Origin: Herbidospora galbida
Lineage (GTDB): Bacteria; Actinomycetota; Actinomycetes; Streptosporangiales; Streptosporangiaceae
Length of the DNA stretch: 64,000 bases
Direction: 5' to 3'
Assembly: GCF_005233835.1 (NCBI RefSeq)
Contig: NZ_SZQA01000023.1
Coordinates: 62,001 to 126,000 of the forward strand
Under the pieces are notes generated by a model. It searched no databases and had not been told where the DNA came from. It saw only the letters and a list, made by a program, of their open reading frames with translations. The translations under genes were made by a program, and so were the position numbers. The stretch's first letter is position 1. Every line of letters starts with the position of its first letter. Positions 39,004-48,596 of this stretch are shown piece after piece.

Positions 39004-39995
39004 CAGCGTCCCCACCGCAGGCCCGGGGTCTCCACCGGGTGGTCCCAGAGCGAGGTCAGCTCCGCGTCGAGCAGGCACGTCGTGATGGAGAACCCGGCCA
39101 TGTCGAGGCTGGTCACGTAATTGCCGACCAGGCACCGGGTGGCGGTCGCGCCCTTCTCCCGCAGGTACGCGTCGACCTCCCCATAGGCCACGTAGAGCTC
39201 CATGAGGGGGGTCGCGCCCATGCCGTTCACCATCACCAGCACGTCGCCGGAGAAGGGGAGGTCGGTGTTGAGGGCGTCCATGGCCAGGCGGACGAGCTCC
39301 CGCGCCTCGCGGAACCGCTCGCGTGAGCGGCCCGGTTCGCCGTGGATGCCGATGCCGAGTTCGATCTCGGCGGGGCCCAGGTCGAAGGTCGGCTTGCCGG
39401 CCGCCGGGACCGTGCCCGCCGAGAACGCCACCCCGAACGAGCGGCTGCGGTCGTCGACCGTGCGGGCCATCGCGGCCACCGCCTCCAGCGGCGCGCCCTG
39501 CTCGGCCAGGGCGCCGGCCATCTTCTCCACGAACACCGTCGCGCCGGTGCCCCGGCGGCCCGCGGTGTAGGTCGAGTCCCGTACGGCGACGTCGTCGTCG
39601 ACCAGGACGCTCAGCACCCTGGCCCCCTCGTCGGCGCACAGTTCGGCGGCCATCTCGAAGTTGAGAACGTCGCCGGTGTAGTTCTTGACGATGTGGAGCA
39701 CCCCGGCGCCGCCGTCGACGGCCTTGGTGGCCTCGATCATCTGGTCGGGGACGGGGGAGGTGAAGACCTCTCCGGGGCAGGCGGCGTCGAGCATGCCGAA
39801 GCCGACGAAGCCCGCGTGGAGCGGTTCGTGGCCCGAGCCGCCGCCCGAGACCAGGCCGACCTTGCCCGAGGTGGGGCCGGAGGCGCGCAGCACGATCCGG
39901 TTCTCGACGTCGACGCGCAGCGACGGATGAGCGGCGGCCATGCCCCTGAGCGTGTCGGGCACGACGTCGCCGACGGCGTTGATGAGCTTCTTCAC
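39003..39995 (-). CDS. dhaK: Dihydroxyacetone kinase substrate-binding subunit DhaK
   Basis: DhaK binds dihydroxyacetone as a hemiaminal on an active-site histidine. His218 in LGIGIHGEPG is in the same numbered place as in E. coli DhaK, and GGGSGHEP (51-58) is intact. The 330-residue length is usual. The GTG at 39995 is chosen because GGAGG lies 5 nt upstream and the conserved start KKLIN follows directly. No DhaR or DhaS-type regulator adjoins the operon. Confidence 0.95.
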   Translation of the reverse strand: MKKLINAVGDVVPDTLRGMAAAHPSLRVDVENRIVLRASGPTSGKVGLVSGGGSGHEPLHAGFVGFGMLDAACPGEVFTSPVPDQMIEATKAVDGGAGVLHIVKNYTGDVLNFEMAAELCADEGARVLSVLVDDDVAVRDSTYTAGRRGTGATVFVEKMAGALAEQGAPLEAVAAMARTVDDRSRSFGVAFSAGTVPAAGKPTFDLGPAEIELGIGIHGEPGRSRERFREARELVRLAMDALNTDLPFSGDVLVMVNGMGATPLMELYVAYGEVDAYLREKGATATRCLVGNYVTSLDMAGFSITTCLLDAELTSLWDHPVETPGLRWGR

Positions 39996-40014
39996 GTGTG
40001 CCTCCACGGCGAAA

Positions 40015-40040
40015 GGGGAAGCCGTTCTCACGGCTTCCCC
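40015..40040 (-). terminator. Terminator after the sortase operon
   Basis: A perfect 10-bp stem (40015-40024 with 40031-40040) with a 6-nt loop lies 10 nt past the sortase stop; on the minus strand it ends with CCCCTTT. It separates the sortase cluster from dhaKLM. Confidence 0.8.
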
Positions 40041-40050
40041 TTCCCGGCGA

Positions 40051-40614
40051 TCAGCGGGCGAACACCACGATGTTGTCGCGGTAGGAGCGCCGGCTGCGGT
40101 CGAAGGTGCCGCCGCAGGTGATCAGCCTGAGCTGGGCGCCGCCGCCGGAGGCGTAGACCAGCTTGTTCGGGACGTTGTTCTTCGGATAGCGGGCGACCCG
40201 GTAGACCGTGAACGTCACGCTCGATCCGTCCGCCCGGTTGACGGTGATCTTGTGCCCGGCCCTCAGCTCGCGCAGCCGGTAGAAGACCGCCGGGCCCGAC
40301 TTCGAGTCGACGTGCGCGGCGATGACCGCGACGCCCTTCTCACCCGGTTCCGGGCCCGACTTGTGCCATCCCGCCACGTCGAACCGCTTCGGGGCGATGA
40401 GCTTGCCCTTCTTGTCGAGCCTCAGCGGGATGATCGCGGAATTGACCTTGATGGCCGGGATGCGGACCCGGGTCGGGTTCGCGACGTCCTTGGCGGGCGC
40501 CACACTCGCGGGAGCCACGGCCGCCCGCGCCGGCGGTGCGCCCTCCCCGGCGCACGCCGCGAGCAGCAGCGCACCGGCCAGAAAAGCCCCGGCCCTCATC
40601 GTGTACGTCTTCAC
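40051..40614 (-). CDS. Class F sortase, lipoprotein-like N-terminus
   Basis: Sortases are cysteine transpeptidases that cut a sorting motif and attach proteins to peptidoglycan or pilin. The catalytic triad is visible: His101 (AAHVDS), Cys167 (LITCGGTFD) and Arg179 (RSYRDN). The N-terminus has a hydrophobic segment ending in the lipobox LLAAC (Cys21), so the enzyme may be a lipoprotein instead of a transmembrane protein. The GTG at 40614 overlaps the stop of the Asp-rich gene by 4 nt, which points to that protein as partner or substrate. Confidence 0.88.
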   Translation of the reverse strand: MKTYTMRAGAFLAGALLLAACAGEGAPPARAAVAPASVAPAKDVANPTRVRIPAIKVNSAIIPLRLDKKGKLIAPKRFDVAGWHKSGPEPGEKGVAVIAAHVDSKSGPAVFYRLRELRAGHKITVNRADGSSVTFTVYRVARYPKNNVPNKLVYASGGGAQLRLITCGGTFDRSRRSYRDNIVVFAR

Positions 40615-41093
40615 GACTGGGCGCCCTGACGCCGCCGGGCCAGCACGATCAGACCGGTGACGGCGCCCACGCCGGCCATCCCGGCGACGCCGAGCGGCAC
40701 CCACGGGTTCGTCCCTTCCTCGGCCGAGACGAATCGCAGGTCGGCCGTGCCGCCCATGCCGGTGTCGACGCCGCCGCTGGGCCGGTCGTCGTCATCGTCG
40801 TCCTGGGTCCCGCCGGCGCCCGCGTCGACCCCGCCCCGCGCCCGGTCGTCATCGTCGTCGTCGGAGGCGCCGCCCTTGCCGGTCTCGACGCCGCCGCTGG
40901 GCCGGTCGTCGTCGTCGTCGTCGTCGCCGCCGCGGCGGTCGTCGTCGTCGTCGCCGCGGTCGTCATCGTCGTCGGCCGTGGTGGCCGTCCACATGGGGGC
41001 CGCCTGAGCGGCGGACGGGAGGGCGACGGTGGCGGCGCCCACGGTGGCGAAGGCGGCGAGGGCCAGGAGGGCTCGGCGTGCTTCGAGGTTCAT
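40611..41093 (-). CDS. Exported Asp-repeat protein with C-terminal membrane anchor
   Basis: This 160-residue protein has a signal peptide ending near AQA-AP (residue 32), five runs of 5-7 aspartates (41-45, 48-52, 57-63, 78-83, 98-103), and a C-terminal helix (131-152) followed by an Arg-rich tail. Residues 57-117 are three 20-residue repeats of the form (D)6-RPSGGVDTGMGG. The helix plus basic tail looks like a sortase signal, yet no LPxTG or LAxTG lies before it. Co-translation with a class F sortase suggests that it is displayed at the surface, where it could bind calcium or other cations. I know no characterised homologue. Confidence 0.8.
   Translation of the reverse strand: MNLEARRALLALAAFATVGAATVALPSAAQAAPMWTATTADDDDDRGDDDDDRRGGDDDDDDDRPSGGVETGKGGASDDDDDDRARGGVDAGAGGTQDDDDDDRPSGGVDTGMGGTADLRFVSAEEGTNPWVPLGVAGMAGVGAVTGLIVLARRRQGAQS
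40785..40975. repeat. GTC/ATC triplet tracts coding poly-Asp
   Basis: Runs of the triplet GAC/GAT on the minus strand encode the aspartate blocks. Such tracts can change length by slippage in whole codons. Confidence 0.85.
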
Positions 41094-41183
41094 CTCAGCT
41101 CCCTGTTCGGGTTCGTGTTCCGGTGCTGAGATCAGCCTCGTGAGCGGGGGTTGGGCTTCTCTGAGAGCCGCGTGAGAGCGGTC

Positions 41184-41846
41184 TCATCGGGCCTTGAGTC
41201 GGTAGCCGGTGCCGCGCACGGTCTCGATGCGGTCGGAGCCGATCTTGCGGCGCAGGTAGCGCACGTAGACGTCCACGACGTTCGAACCGGGGTCGAAGTC
41301 GAAGCCCCAGACCTGGCTGAGCAGCTGTTCGCGCGACAGGACCTGCTCCGGATGCCGGAAGAACGCCTCGGCCAGCGCGAACTCCCGGGTCGACAGGTCG
41401 ATGGAGCGTTCCCCCGCGTGGGCGCGACGGGTGCGCAGGTCGAGGGCCAGGTCGCCGACGCGCAGCACGGTGGCCTCGGGGGCGCGTTCGCTGCGCAGCC
41501 GCAGCCGGACCCGGGCCAGCAGCTCCTCGAACGCGAACGGCTTGGCGATGTAGTCGTCGGCGCCGCCCTCCAGGCCCGCGACCGTGTCGCCGACGCTGTC
41601 GCGGGCGGTCAGGATGATCACGGGGATCTCGGCGCGGGCCGCGCGCAGGCGGCGTAAGACGGTGAAGCCGTCGCTCAGCGGCAGGCCGAGGTCGAGGATC
41701 ATCAGGTCGTAGTGGCCGGCCCTGGCGTGCTCGTAGGCGGCCAGGCCGTCGGTCACCACGGTGGTGACGAAACCGCTGGCCCGCAGGCCTTTCTCCAGGA
41801 ACGCGGCGATGCGGTCCTCGTCTTCGGCGATCAGGATGCTGTTCAC
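41184..41846 (-). CDS. OmpR-family response regulator
   Basis: This 220-residue regulator has a receiver with the phospho-acceptor in LMILDLGLP (Asp51), the conserved KPF lysine and a C-terminal winged helix (DVYVRYLRRKIG). It is read after the kinase gene with a 4-nt overlap at the GTG (41846), the reverse of the more usual regulator-first order. The Asp-rich and sortase genes lie 90 nt downstream on the same strand and are plausible targets or operon members. Confidence 0.93.
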   Translation of the reverse strand: MNSILIAEDEDRIAAFLEKGLRASGFVTTVVTDGLAAYEHARAGHYDLMILDLGLPLSDGFTVLRRLRAARAEIPVIILTARDSVGDTVAGLEGGADDYIAKPFAFEELLARVRLRLRSERAPEATVLRVGDLALDLRTRRAHAGERSIDLSTREFALAEAFFRHPEQVLSREQLLSQVWGFDFDPGSNVVDVYVRYLRRKIGSDRIETVRGTGYRLKAR

Positions 41847-43237
41847 GCCATCTCCATTTTCTCCGCCACCATCGGGAACGTCAGGACGAACTGGGCGCCC
41901 CCGCCGGGGGCGTCCATCACGAACACCCGGCCGTCGTGCGCCTCGGCGATCGACCGCACGATCGACAGGCCCAGACCAGAGCCCTCACCGGTGACGCGGG
42001 AGCGTTCGAACCGCCGGAAGATGCGTTCGCGGTCCTCCACGGGCACCCCCGGGCCGCTGTCGCGCACCCACAGCACGACGTGCCCGTCGCGGACCGCCGA
42101 CCCGACCGCGACCAGGTCGCCCTCCTGGGTGTGGCGCACCGCGTTGGCCGTGAGCTGCATCAACGCCTGGGTGAGCCGCTGCTGGTCGGCGATCGCGTAC
42201 TCCTCGGCGACCTCGTCGACGCGCCACTTGCGGTCGGCCAGGCCGCGGGCACGGGCCACCACGGCCACCGGGAGCTCGGCCAGCTCGACCGGTTCGAGGG
42301 TGAGGAAGCCCGGCTGGCCCGCCTTGGCGAGCGTCAGCAGGTCGTCGACCAGGCGGTTCATCCGGATCAGCTCGTCGTTGACGAGGGCCAGGGTGTCGCG
42401 CTGGTCGTGCGGGTCGTCGCCCATCAGCTCCAGGTGGCCCCGGATCACGGTGATGGGGGTGCGCAGCTCGTGGCCGGCGTCGTCGGCGAACGTGCGCTGC
42501 GCGGCGAAGGCCTGGTCGAGCCGGTCGAGCATGTGGTTGAAGGTCGCCGCCAGCGCCGCCACGTCATCGTTGCCGGTGACCTCCAGCCGCCGGGTCAGGT
42601 CGGAGCTGTCGGAGATGGCCTCGGCGGTCTGGCGCACCAGGCGGATGGGGGCCAGCACCCGTCCGGCCACGAACCATCCGGCCGCGCCCGCGAGCGTCAG
42701 GGCAGCCAGGCCGGTGATCGCCAGGACCTGGACCGACGCGACGACCTCCTCGCGATGGTGGTCGTAGAAGACCGCCACCACGAACTGCCCGATGGTCTGG
42801 TCGCCGGTGATCTGGACGGGGATCGCCGCGTAGCGCACCCGCCCGGCCGCGCTGTCGGTCCAGCCGGCCACCGGCCGATCGGTGACCCGCGCGACGCTCC
42901 GCACGAGGTCCTCGTCGGCGTCGAGCGCGGCCGGGGGACGGTCGCCGCCGGGGATCGACTCGATGCGGCCGCCGACGACCGTGAAGTAGGTCTCCCACCG
43001 GTCGGGCGGGTTCACCGACAGCCACCCGTCGAGCAGCGTCTTCACGCTGGCGGGCGGGCCGGCGGCGGTCTCGTTGGCGACGTACCGGCGGAGCTTCTCG
43101 GTCTCGTTCTCCAGTTCGGCGCTGACGCGGGCGTCGAGGCGGCTGAGCAGGATGCTCCACGTCGCCGACAACGACACCGACAGGGCGAGCGCCACCAGGA
43201 AGAGCATCCAGCCCACGATCCGGGCACGGGCGCTCAT
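41843..43237 (-). CDS. Sensor histidine kinase (HisKA type)
   Basis: This 464-residue membrane kinase has two helices (about 10-30 and 170-192) that frame an external sensor domain of about 140 residues. HAMP follows (195-245), then HisKA with His256 (AGHELRTP) and a HATPase domain (NAVRHT, DSGPGV, GSGLGLSIV). The external domain shows no named fold by eye. It begins 12 nt after the poly-Asp membrane protein gene, so all three are probably one transcript. Confidence 0.92.
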   Translation of the reverse strand: MSARARIVGWMLFLVALALSVSLSATWSILLSRLDARVSAELENETEKLRRYVANETAAGPPASVKTLLDGWLSVNPPDRWETYFTVVGGRIESIPGGDRPPAALDADEDLVRSVARVTDRPVAGWTDSAAGRVRYAAIPVQITGDQTIGQFVVAVFYDHHREEVVASVQVLAITGLAALTLAGAAGWFVAGRVLAPIRLVRQTAEAISDSSDLTRRLEVTGNDDVAALAATFNHMLDRLDQAFAAQRTFADDAGHELRTPITVIRGHLELMGDDPHDQRDTLALVNDELIRMNRLVDDLLTLAKAGQPGFLTLEPVELAELPVAVVARARGLADRKWRVDEVAEEYAIADQQRLTQALMQLTANAVRHTQEGDLVAVGSAVRDGHVVLWVRDSGPGVPVEDRERIFRRFERSRVTGEGSGLGLSIVRSIAEAHDGRVFVMDAPGGGAQFVLTFPMVAEKMEMA

Positions 43238-43249
43238 CGAACCCCGCGA

Positions 43250-43537
43250 TCAGTCGTCGTCACCGTCGTCATCGTCGTCATCTCCGTCGTCGTCGTCCCC
43301 GCCCTGCTTCGGGGGTGGCGGTTTGACCGGTTCGCCACGAGTCTTCTTCGCCGGGGACGTCGACGGGCGGGGTGCGGGCGTCTCGACCGGCTTCGCCTCG
43401 GGGGGCTCGACCGTGACGACGACAGGGCCGCCCAGCTGGGGGCCGTCGTCGCCGAACGCCGCGAAGACGCCGGACACCGCCAGCGCGGCGACCACCGCCC
43501 CGGCGATCAGCAACAGCACCGACACCCTGCGACCCAT
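43250..43537 (-). CDS. Single-pass membrane protein with poly-Asp C-terminal tail
   Basis: This 95-residue protein has one N-terminal helix (about 5-27), a Pro-rich stretch (44-79) and a tail of 15 residues containing 13 aspartates (81-95). With an N-in orientation the acidic tail would lie outside next to the kinase sensor domain. The ATG at 43537 is chosen because the helix follows; a start at 43597 would add 20 residues and cannot be excluded. No known family was recognised. The second acidic product of the same cluster suggests a shared role in cation binding or charge sensing. Confidence 0.65.
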   Translation of the reverse strand: MGRRVSVLLLIAGAVVAALAVSGVFAAFGDDGPQLGGPVVVTVEPPEAKPVETPAPRPSTSPAKKTRGEPVKPPPPKQGGDDDDGDDDDDDGDDD

Positions 43538-43657
43538 GGCCCCAGTGTCGGGCCGTTTCGGGAGAACATCATGGGAGGACGATGAGAAGACTCTCATCTT
43601 CCCCGCGCCGCCGAACCTGTAGGAAGATCACCGGAAGCTCACGGAAAGGGTTCTCTC

Positions 43658-44431
43658 ATGTCGGTGCTGCGTGATCTCGTCGAAGGCATCCAGGGCGGTT
43701 CGATCGAGGTGATCGACCTGACCGCGCCGCTGGCCGAGTCGACCCCGATCCTGATGCTCCCCGAGCCGTTCGGAAACACCGTGCCGTTCACGCTGCAGGA
43801 GATCAGCCGGTACGACGACCGCGGCCCCGGGTGGTACTGGAACAACATCTCGACCGGCGAGCACACCGGCACCCACTTCGACGCGCCGGTCCACTGGGTC
43901 ACCGCCCGCGACGGCGAGGACGTCTCGCAGGTCGCCCCCTCGAAGCTGCTCGCCCCCGCCGTCGTGCTCGACTTCGCCGCGCAGGCCGCCGCCGACCCCG
44001 ACTTCCTGCTGGAGATCGAGCACGTCAAGGCGTGGGAGGCCGAGCACGGCCCGCTGCCCGAAGGCGGCTGGCTCCTCTACCGGACCGGCTGGGACGTCCG
44101 CGCCCACGACCAGGCCGAGTTCCTCAACGCCAACGAGACGGGCCCGCACACGCCCGGCATCTCGGTCGAGTGCGCCCGCTACCTGGCCGAGCAGACCCCG
44201 ATCGTCGGGCTCGGCGTCGAGACGGTCGGCACCGACGCGGGCGCGGCCCACTCCTTCGACCCGGCCTTCCCGTGCCACTCGTTCCTGCTCGGCGCCGGGA
44301 AGTACGGCCTGACCCAGCTCCGCAACCTCGACCGGCTGCCGGTCACCGGGGCCGTGGTGGTCGCGCCGCCGCTGCCGATCGCGGGCGGGTCGGGGTCGCC
44401 GGTCCGGGTGCTGGCCCTGGTCGAGCGGTGA
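43658..44431 (+). CDS. Cyclase family protein (kynurenine formamidase-like metal hydrolase)
   Basis: This 257-residue protein belongs to the cyclase/KynB superfamily: the metal-binding motif HTGTHFDAPVHW is at residues 69-80, and a downstream GVETVGTD with a nearby His completes the site. Members hydrolyse amide, lactone or lactam bonds. AAAGG 8 nt before the ATG sets the start. The stop overlaps the ThDP enzyme gene by 4 nt, so the two enzymes probably act in one pathway. Confidence 0.87.
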   Translation: MSVLRDLVEGIQGGSIEVIDLTAPLAESTPILMLPEPFGNTVPFTLQEISRYDDRGPGWYWNNISTGEHTGTHFDAPVHWVTARDGEDVSQVAPSKLLAPAVVLDFAAQAAADPDFLLEIEHVKAWEAEHGPLPEGGWLLYRTGWDVRAHDQAEFLNANETGPHTPGISVECARYLAEQTPIVGLGVETVGTDAGAAHSFDPAFPCHSFLLGAGKYGLTQLRNLDRLPVTGAVVVAPPLPIAGGSGSPVRVLALVER

Positions 44432-46095
44432 AGCCTCGCGCCGTGAATCCGCCCGACGTCAACGCCGACGAGGCGATCGGGCGGGCGCTGGCCGCCGAAG
44501 GGGTCCGGACCGTCTTCGGGGTCGTCGGCTCGGGGAACTTCCACGTCACCAACGCCCTCGTGGCCGGGGGAGCGCGCTACGTCGCGGCCCGCCACGAGGG
44601 CGGCGCCGCCACCATGGCCGACGCCTACGCCCGCATGTCGGGCGAGGTCGGCGTGGTGACCGTGCACCAGGGGCCGGGGCTGACCAACATGATCACCGGG
44701 CTGGCCGAGGCGGCCAAGAGCCGCACCCCGCTGCTCGTGCTCGCCGGTGAGGTGACCTCGCCGCTGTCCAACTTCTGGGTCGACCAGGCGGCGCTCGCCC
44801 ATGCCGTCGGGGCCCTGTCGTGCCGGATCACCTCGGCCGGCACGGCCGTCGCCGAGGCGACCGCCGCCTACCGGCTCGCCCGGCGCGAGCGGCGGGCCGT
44901 GCTGCTGAACCTGCCGCTCGACGTGCAGGCCCAGCGGGCCGGAAACGACGCCCCCGGGCCGGTCGAGCCCTTCGCGGCGCACGAGGACGCGCCGCTCGTG
45001 TCCGCCGACCTCGGGTCGTTCGAGCGGCTGGCCGAAGCGCTCGCCGCCGCCGAGCGGCCGGTCTTCGTCGCCGGGCGCGGCGCCCGGCGGGCCCGGCGGG
45101 AGCTCGAGGCGCTCGGGGAGCGGGTGGGGGCGCTGCTGGCGACCTCCGCCGTCGCGCGCGGCCTCTTCAAGGGCAACCCCTGGGACCTGGACGTCTCCGG
45201 CGGGTTCGCCACGCCGCTCGCGGCCGAGCTGATCCGCGACGCCGACCTCATCGTGGGCTGGGGGTGCGCGCTGAACATGTGGACGATGCGGCACGGCGCG
45301 CTCATCTCCCCGACGGCCACCGTGGTGCAGGTCGACCTCGACGCCTCGGCCCTGGGGGCGCACCGTTCGGTGAGCTTCGGGGTCGTCGGGGAGGTGGCAG
45401 GGTGTGCGACAGCCGTAACGGAGCTGATCGAGGCTCAGCGCGCCGGATACCGGAGCGATGAGCTGGCCGGACGCATCGCGGCGGGACGGCGCTGGCAGGA
45501 CGTCGCCTACGACGACGAGAGCGGCGCGGGGCGGATCGACCCCCGCACCCTGACGATCCGGCTCGACGAGCTGCTGCCGGCCGAACGGATCGTGTCGGTC
45601 GACTCGGGCAACTTCATGGGATATCCGGCGATGTTCCTGGACGTCCCCGACGAGCACGGGTTCTGCTTCACCCAGTCGTTCCAGTCGATCGGGCTCGGCC
45701 TCGCCACCGCGATCGGCGCGGCGCTCGCACGGCCCGACCGGCTGCCCGTCGCTGCCCTCGGCGACGGCGGCGCGCTCATGGGCGTCGCCGAGCTCGAAAC
45801 CGTCGTGCGGCTGGGGCTGCCGATGGTCGTGGTCGTGTACGACGACGAGGGCTACGGCGCCGAGGTCCACCACTTCCGCGGGGCCCCGCACGACACCGTC
45901 ACCTTCCCGCCGGTCGACCTCGCCTCCATCGGGCGCGGGTTCGGCTGCGCGGCCGTGACGGTCACCTCCACGGCCGATCTGGATGCGGTGCGTGAGTGGC
46001 TCGACGGGCCGCGTGACCTGCCGCTTCTCATCCACGCGAAGGTGACGCGGGAACGCGGCTCGTGGTGGCTGGAGGAGGCGTTCAGAGGGCACTGA
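44428..46095 (+). CDS. Thiamine-diphosphate-dependent enzyme (acetolactate synthase-like)
   Basis: This 555-residue protein has the three-domain layout of the acetolactate synthase/benzoylformate decarboxylase group: the catalytic Glu57 (ARHEGGAA), a central domain (about 200-320) and a C-terminal ThDP site starting GDG at 445-447. The central domain lacks an evident FAD stretch. The reaction is unknown; IolD-type hydrolase, decarboxylase or carboligase are possible. It is co-translated with a cyclase-family hydrolase, a combination for which I know no assigned pathway. Confidence 0.85.
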   Translation: MKPRAVNPPDVNADEAIGRALAAEGVRTVFGVVGSGNFHVTNALVAGGARYVAARHEGGAATMADAYARMSGEVGVVTVHQGPGLTNMITGLAEAAKSRTPLLVLAGEVTSPLSNFWVDQAALAHAVGALSCRITSAGTAVAEATAAYRLARRERRAVLLNLPLDVQAQRAGNDAPGPVEPFAAHEDAPLVSADLGSFERLAEALAAAERPVFVAGRGARRARRELEALGERVGALLATSAVARGLFKGNPWDLDVSGGFATPLAAELIRDADLIVGWGCALNMWTMRHGALISPTATVVQVDLDASALGAHRSVSFGVVGEVAGCATAVTELIEAQRAGYRSDELAGRIAAGRRWQDVAYDDESGAGRIDPRTLTIRLDELLPAERIVSVDSGNFMGYPAMFLDVPDEHGFCFTQSFQSIGLGLATAIGAALARPDRLPVAALGDGGALMGVAELETVVRLGLPMVVVVYDDEGYGAEVHHFRGAPHDTVTFPPVDLASIGRGFGCAAVTVTSTADLDAVREWLDGPRDLPLLIHAKVTRERGSWWLEEAFRGH

Positions 46096-46111
46096 CCGGG
46101 CGCGCGTAGGT

Positions 46112-46123
46112 TACGGTTCTCGC
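46112..46123 (+). promoter_or_regulatory. Leaderless -10 box for the acyltransferase gene
   Basis: TACGGT (46112-46117) is 6 nt before the ATG at 46124. Confidence 0.5.
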
Positions 46124-46873
46124 ATGGCTGAGATCGTGTATCCCCCGGTGATCGGGGCTGCCCTGACGATGTTCAAGGTCCTCGGAATGAAGATCAACAT
46201 CGAGGGCGCCGACAACGTCCCGACCACCGGCGGAGCGGTCCTCGTCAGCAACCACATCAGCTATCTCGACTTCATCTTCGCCGGTTTCGCGGCGCGGCCG
46301 TCGCGGCGCCTGGTGCGGTTCATGGCCAAGAAGGAGGTCTTCGACCACCGGATCTCCGGGCCGCTGATGCGGGGGATGCACCACATCCCGGTCGACCGCG
46401 CCGAGGGCGCCGGGGCCTACATCGCCGCGCTGAAGGCCCTCAAGGCGGGCGAGGTCGTGGGCGTGTTCTCCGAGGCGACCATCAGCCAGTCGTTCACCGT
46501 CAAAGACATCAAGAACGGCGCGATCCGCATGGCCGCCGCCACCAACGTGCCGCTGGTCCCGATCTCGCTGTGGGGCACCCAGCGGCTCTGGACCAAGGGC
46601 CGCCCCCGGAAGATCGCGCAGCGGAACATCCCGGTCACGATCTCGATCGGCGAGCCGATGCGCCCGCAGCGCCGTGAAGACATGGACGCCGCGGCCGCCG
46701 AACTCCACCGCCGCCTGTCGGAACTGGTCGACAAGGCCCAGCGGTCCTACCCCGACGACGGAACCGGCGCCTGGTGGCAGCCCGCCCATCTCGGCGGCAC
46801 GGCCCCGACCCCCGAAGAGGCGGCGGCACTGGACGAGGCGGAGCGCAAGGAACGCGAGAACCGCGGCGACTGA
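46124..46873 (+). CDS. 1-acyl-sn-glycerol-3-phosphate acyltransferase (PlsC family)
   Basis: This 249-residue enzyme should acylate lysophosphatidic acid or a related lipid. The catalytic NHISYLD (NHx4D) motif is at about residues 43-49; the second block reads FSEATIS in place of the EGT(R) type, which is common in actinobacterial members. A C-terminal Trp/Pro/Glu-rich tail follows. It is transcribed alone. Confidence 0.9.
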   Translation: MAEIVYPPVIGAALTMFKVLGMKINIEGADNVPTTGGAVLVSNHISYLDFIFAGFAARPSRRLVRFMAKKEVFDHRISGPLMRGMHHIPVDRAEGAGAYIAALKALKAGEVVGVFSEATISQSFTVKDIKNGAIRMAAATNVPLVPISLWGTQRLWTKGRPRKIAQRNIPVTISIGEPMRPQRREDMDAAAAELHRRLSELVDKAQRSYPDDGTGAWWQPAHLGGTAPTPEEAAALDEAERKERENRGD

Positions 46874-48371
<1,498 letters not shown>

Positions 48372-48376
48372 CTCGC

Positions 48377-48595
48377 ATGCCGCCCGAACTCAGCGATCCC
48401 GCCGACGCCCTGGCCGCCGTGGCCGCGCTCCGCCGTCTCGCCGACCAACTGGAGGAGGCCGCCGTCGAGCAGGCCATGCGCGACGGATGGAGCTGGCCCG
48501 AAGTGGCCGAGGCGCTGGGGATCACCCGCCAGGCGGTCCACAAGAAACACGCCAAACGGCTCATCGAAGCCGGTGTGTCACTGAGGAGGCGTTGA
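48377..48595 (+). CDS. Small HTH DNA-binding protein linked to Clp-N gene
   Basis: This 72-residue protein has an N-terminal helix (about 8-36) and a helix-turn-helix WSWPEVAEALGITRQAVHKK at 39-58. Small proteins of this type commonly precede a Clp N-domain gene in actinobacteria. The leaderless promoter inside a perfect palindrome suggests that it represses its own operon. AGGAGG for the next gene lies within its last codons. Confidence 0.82.
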   Translation: MPPELSDPADALAAVAALRRLADQLEEAAVEQAMRDGWSWPEVAEALGITRQAVHKKHAKRLIEAGVSLRRR

Positions 48596-48596
48596 C

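Noticed and set aside
40785-40975. Triplet repeats as a structural or regulatory microsatellite
   Set aside because: They are Asp codons of the exported acidic protein; slippage is possible but a non-coding role is not needed.
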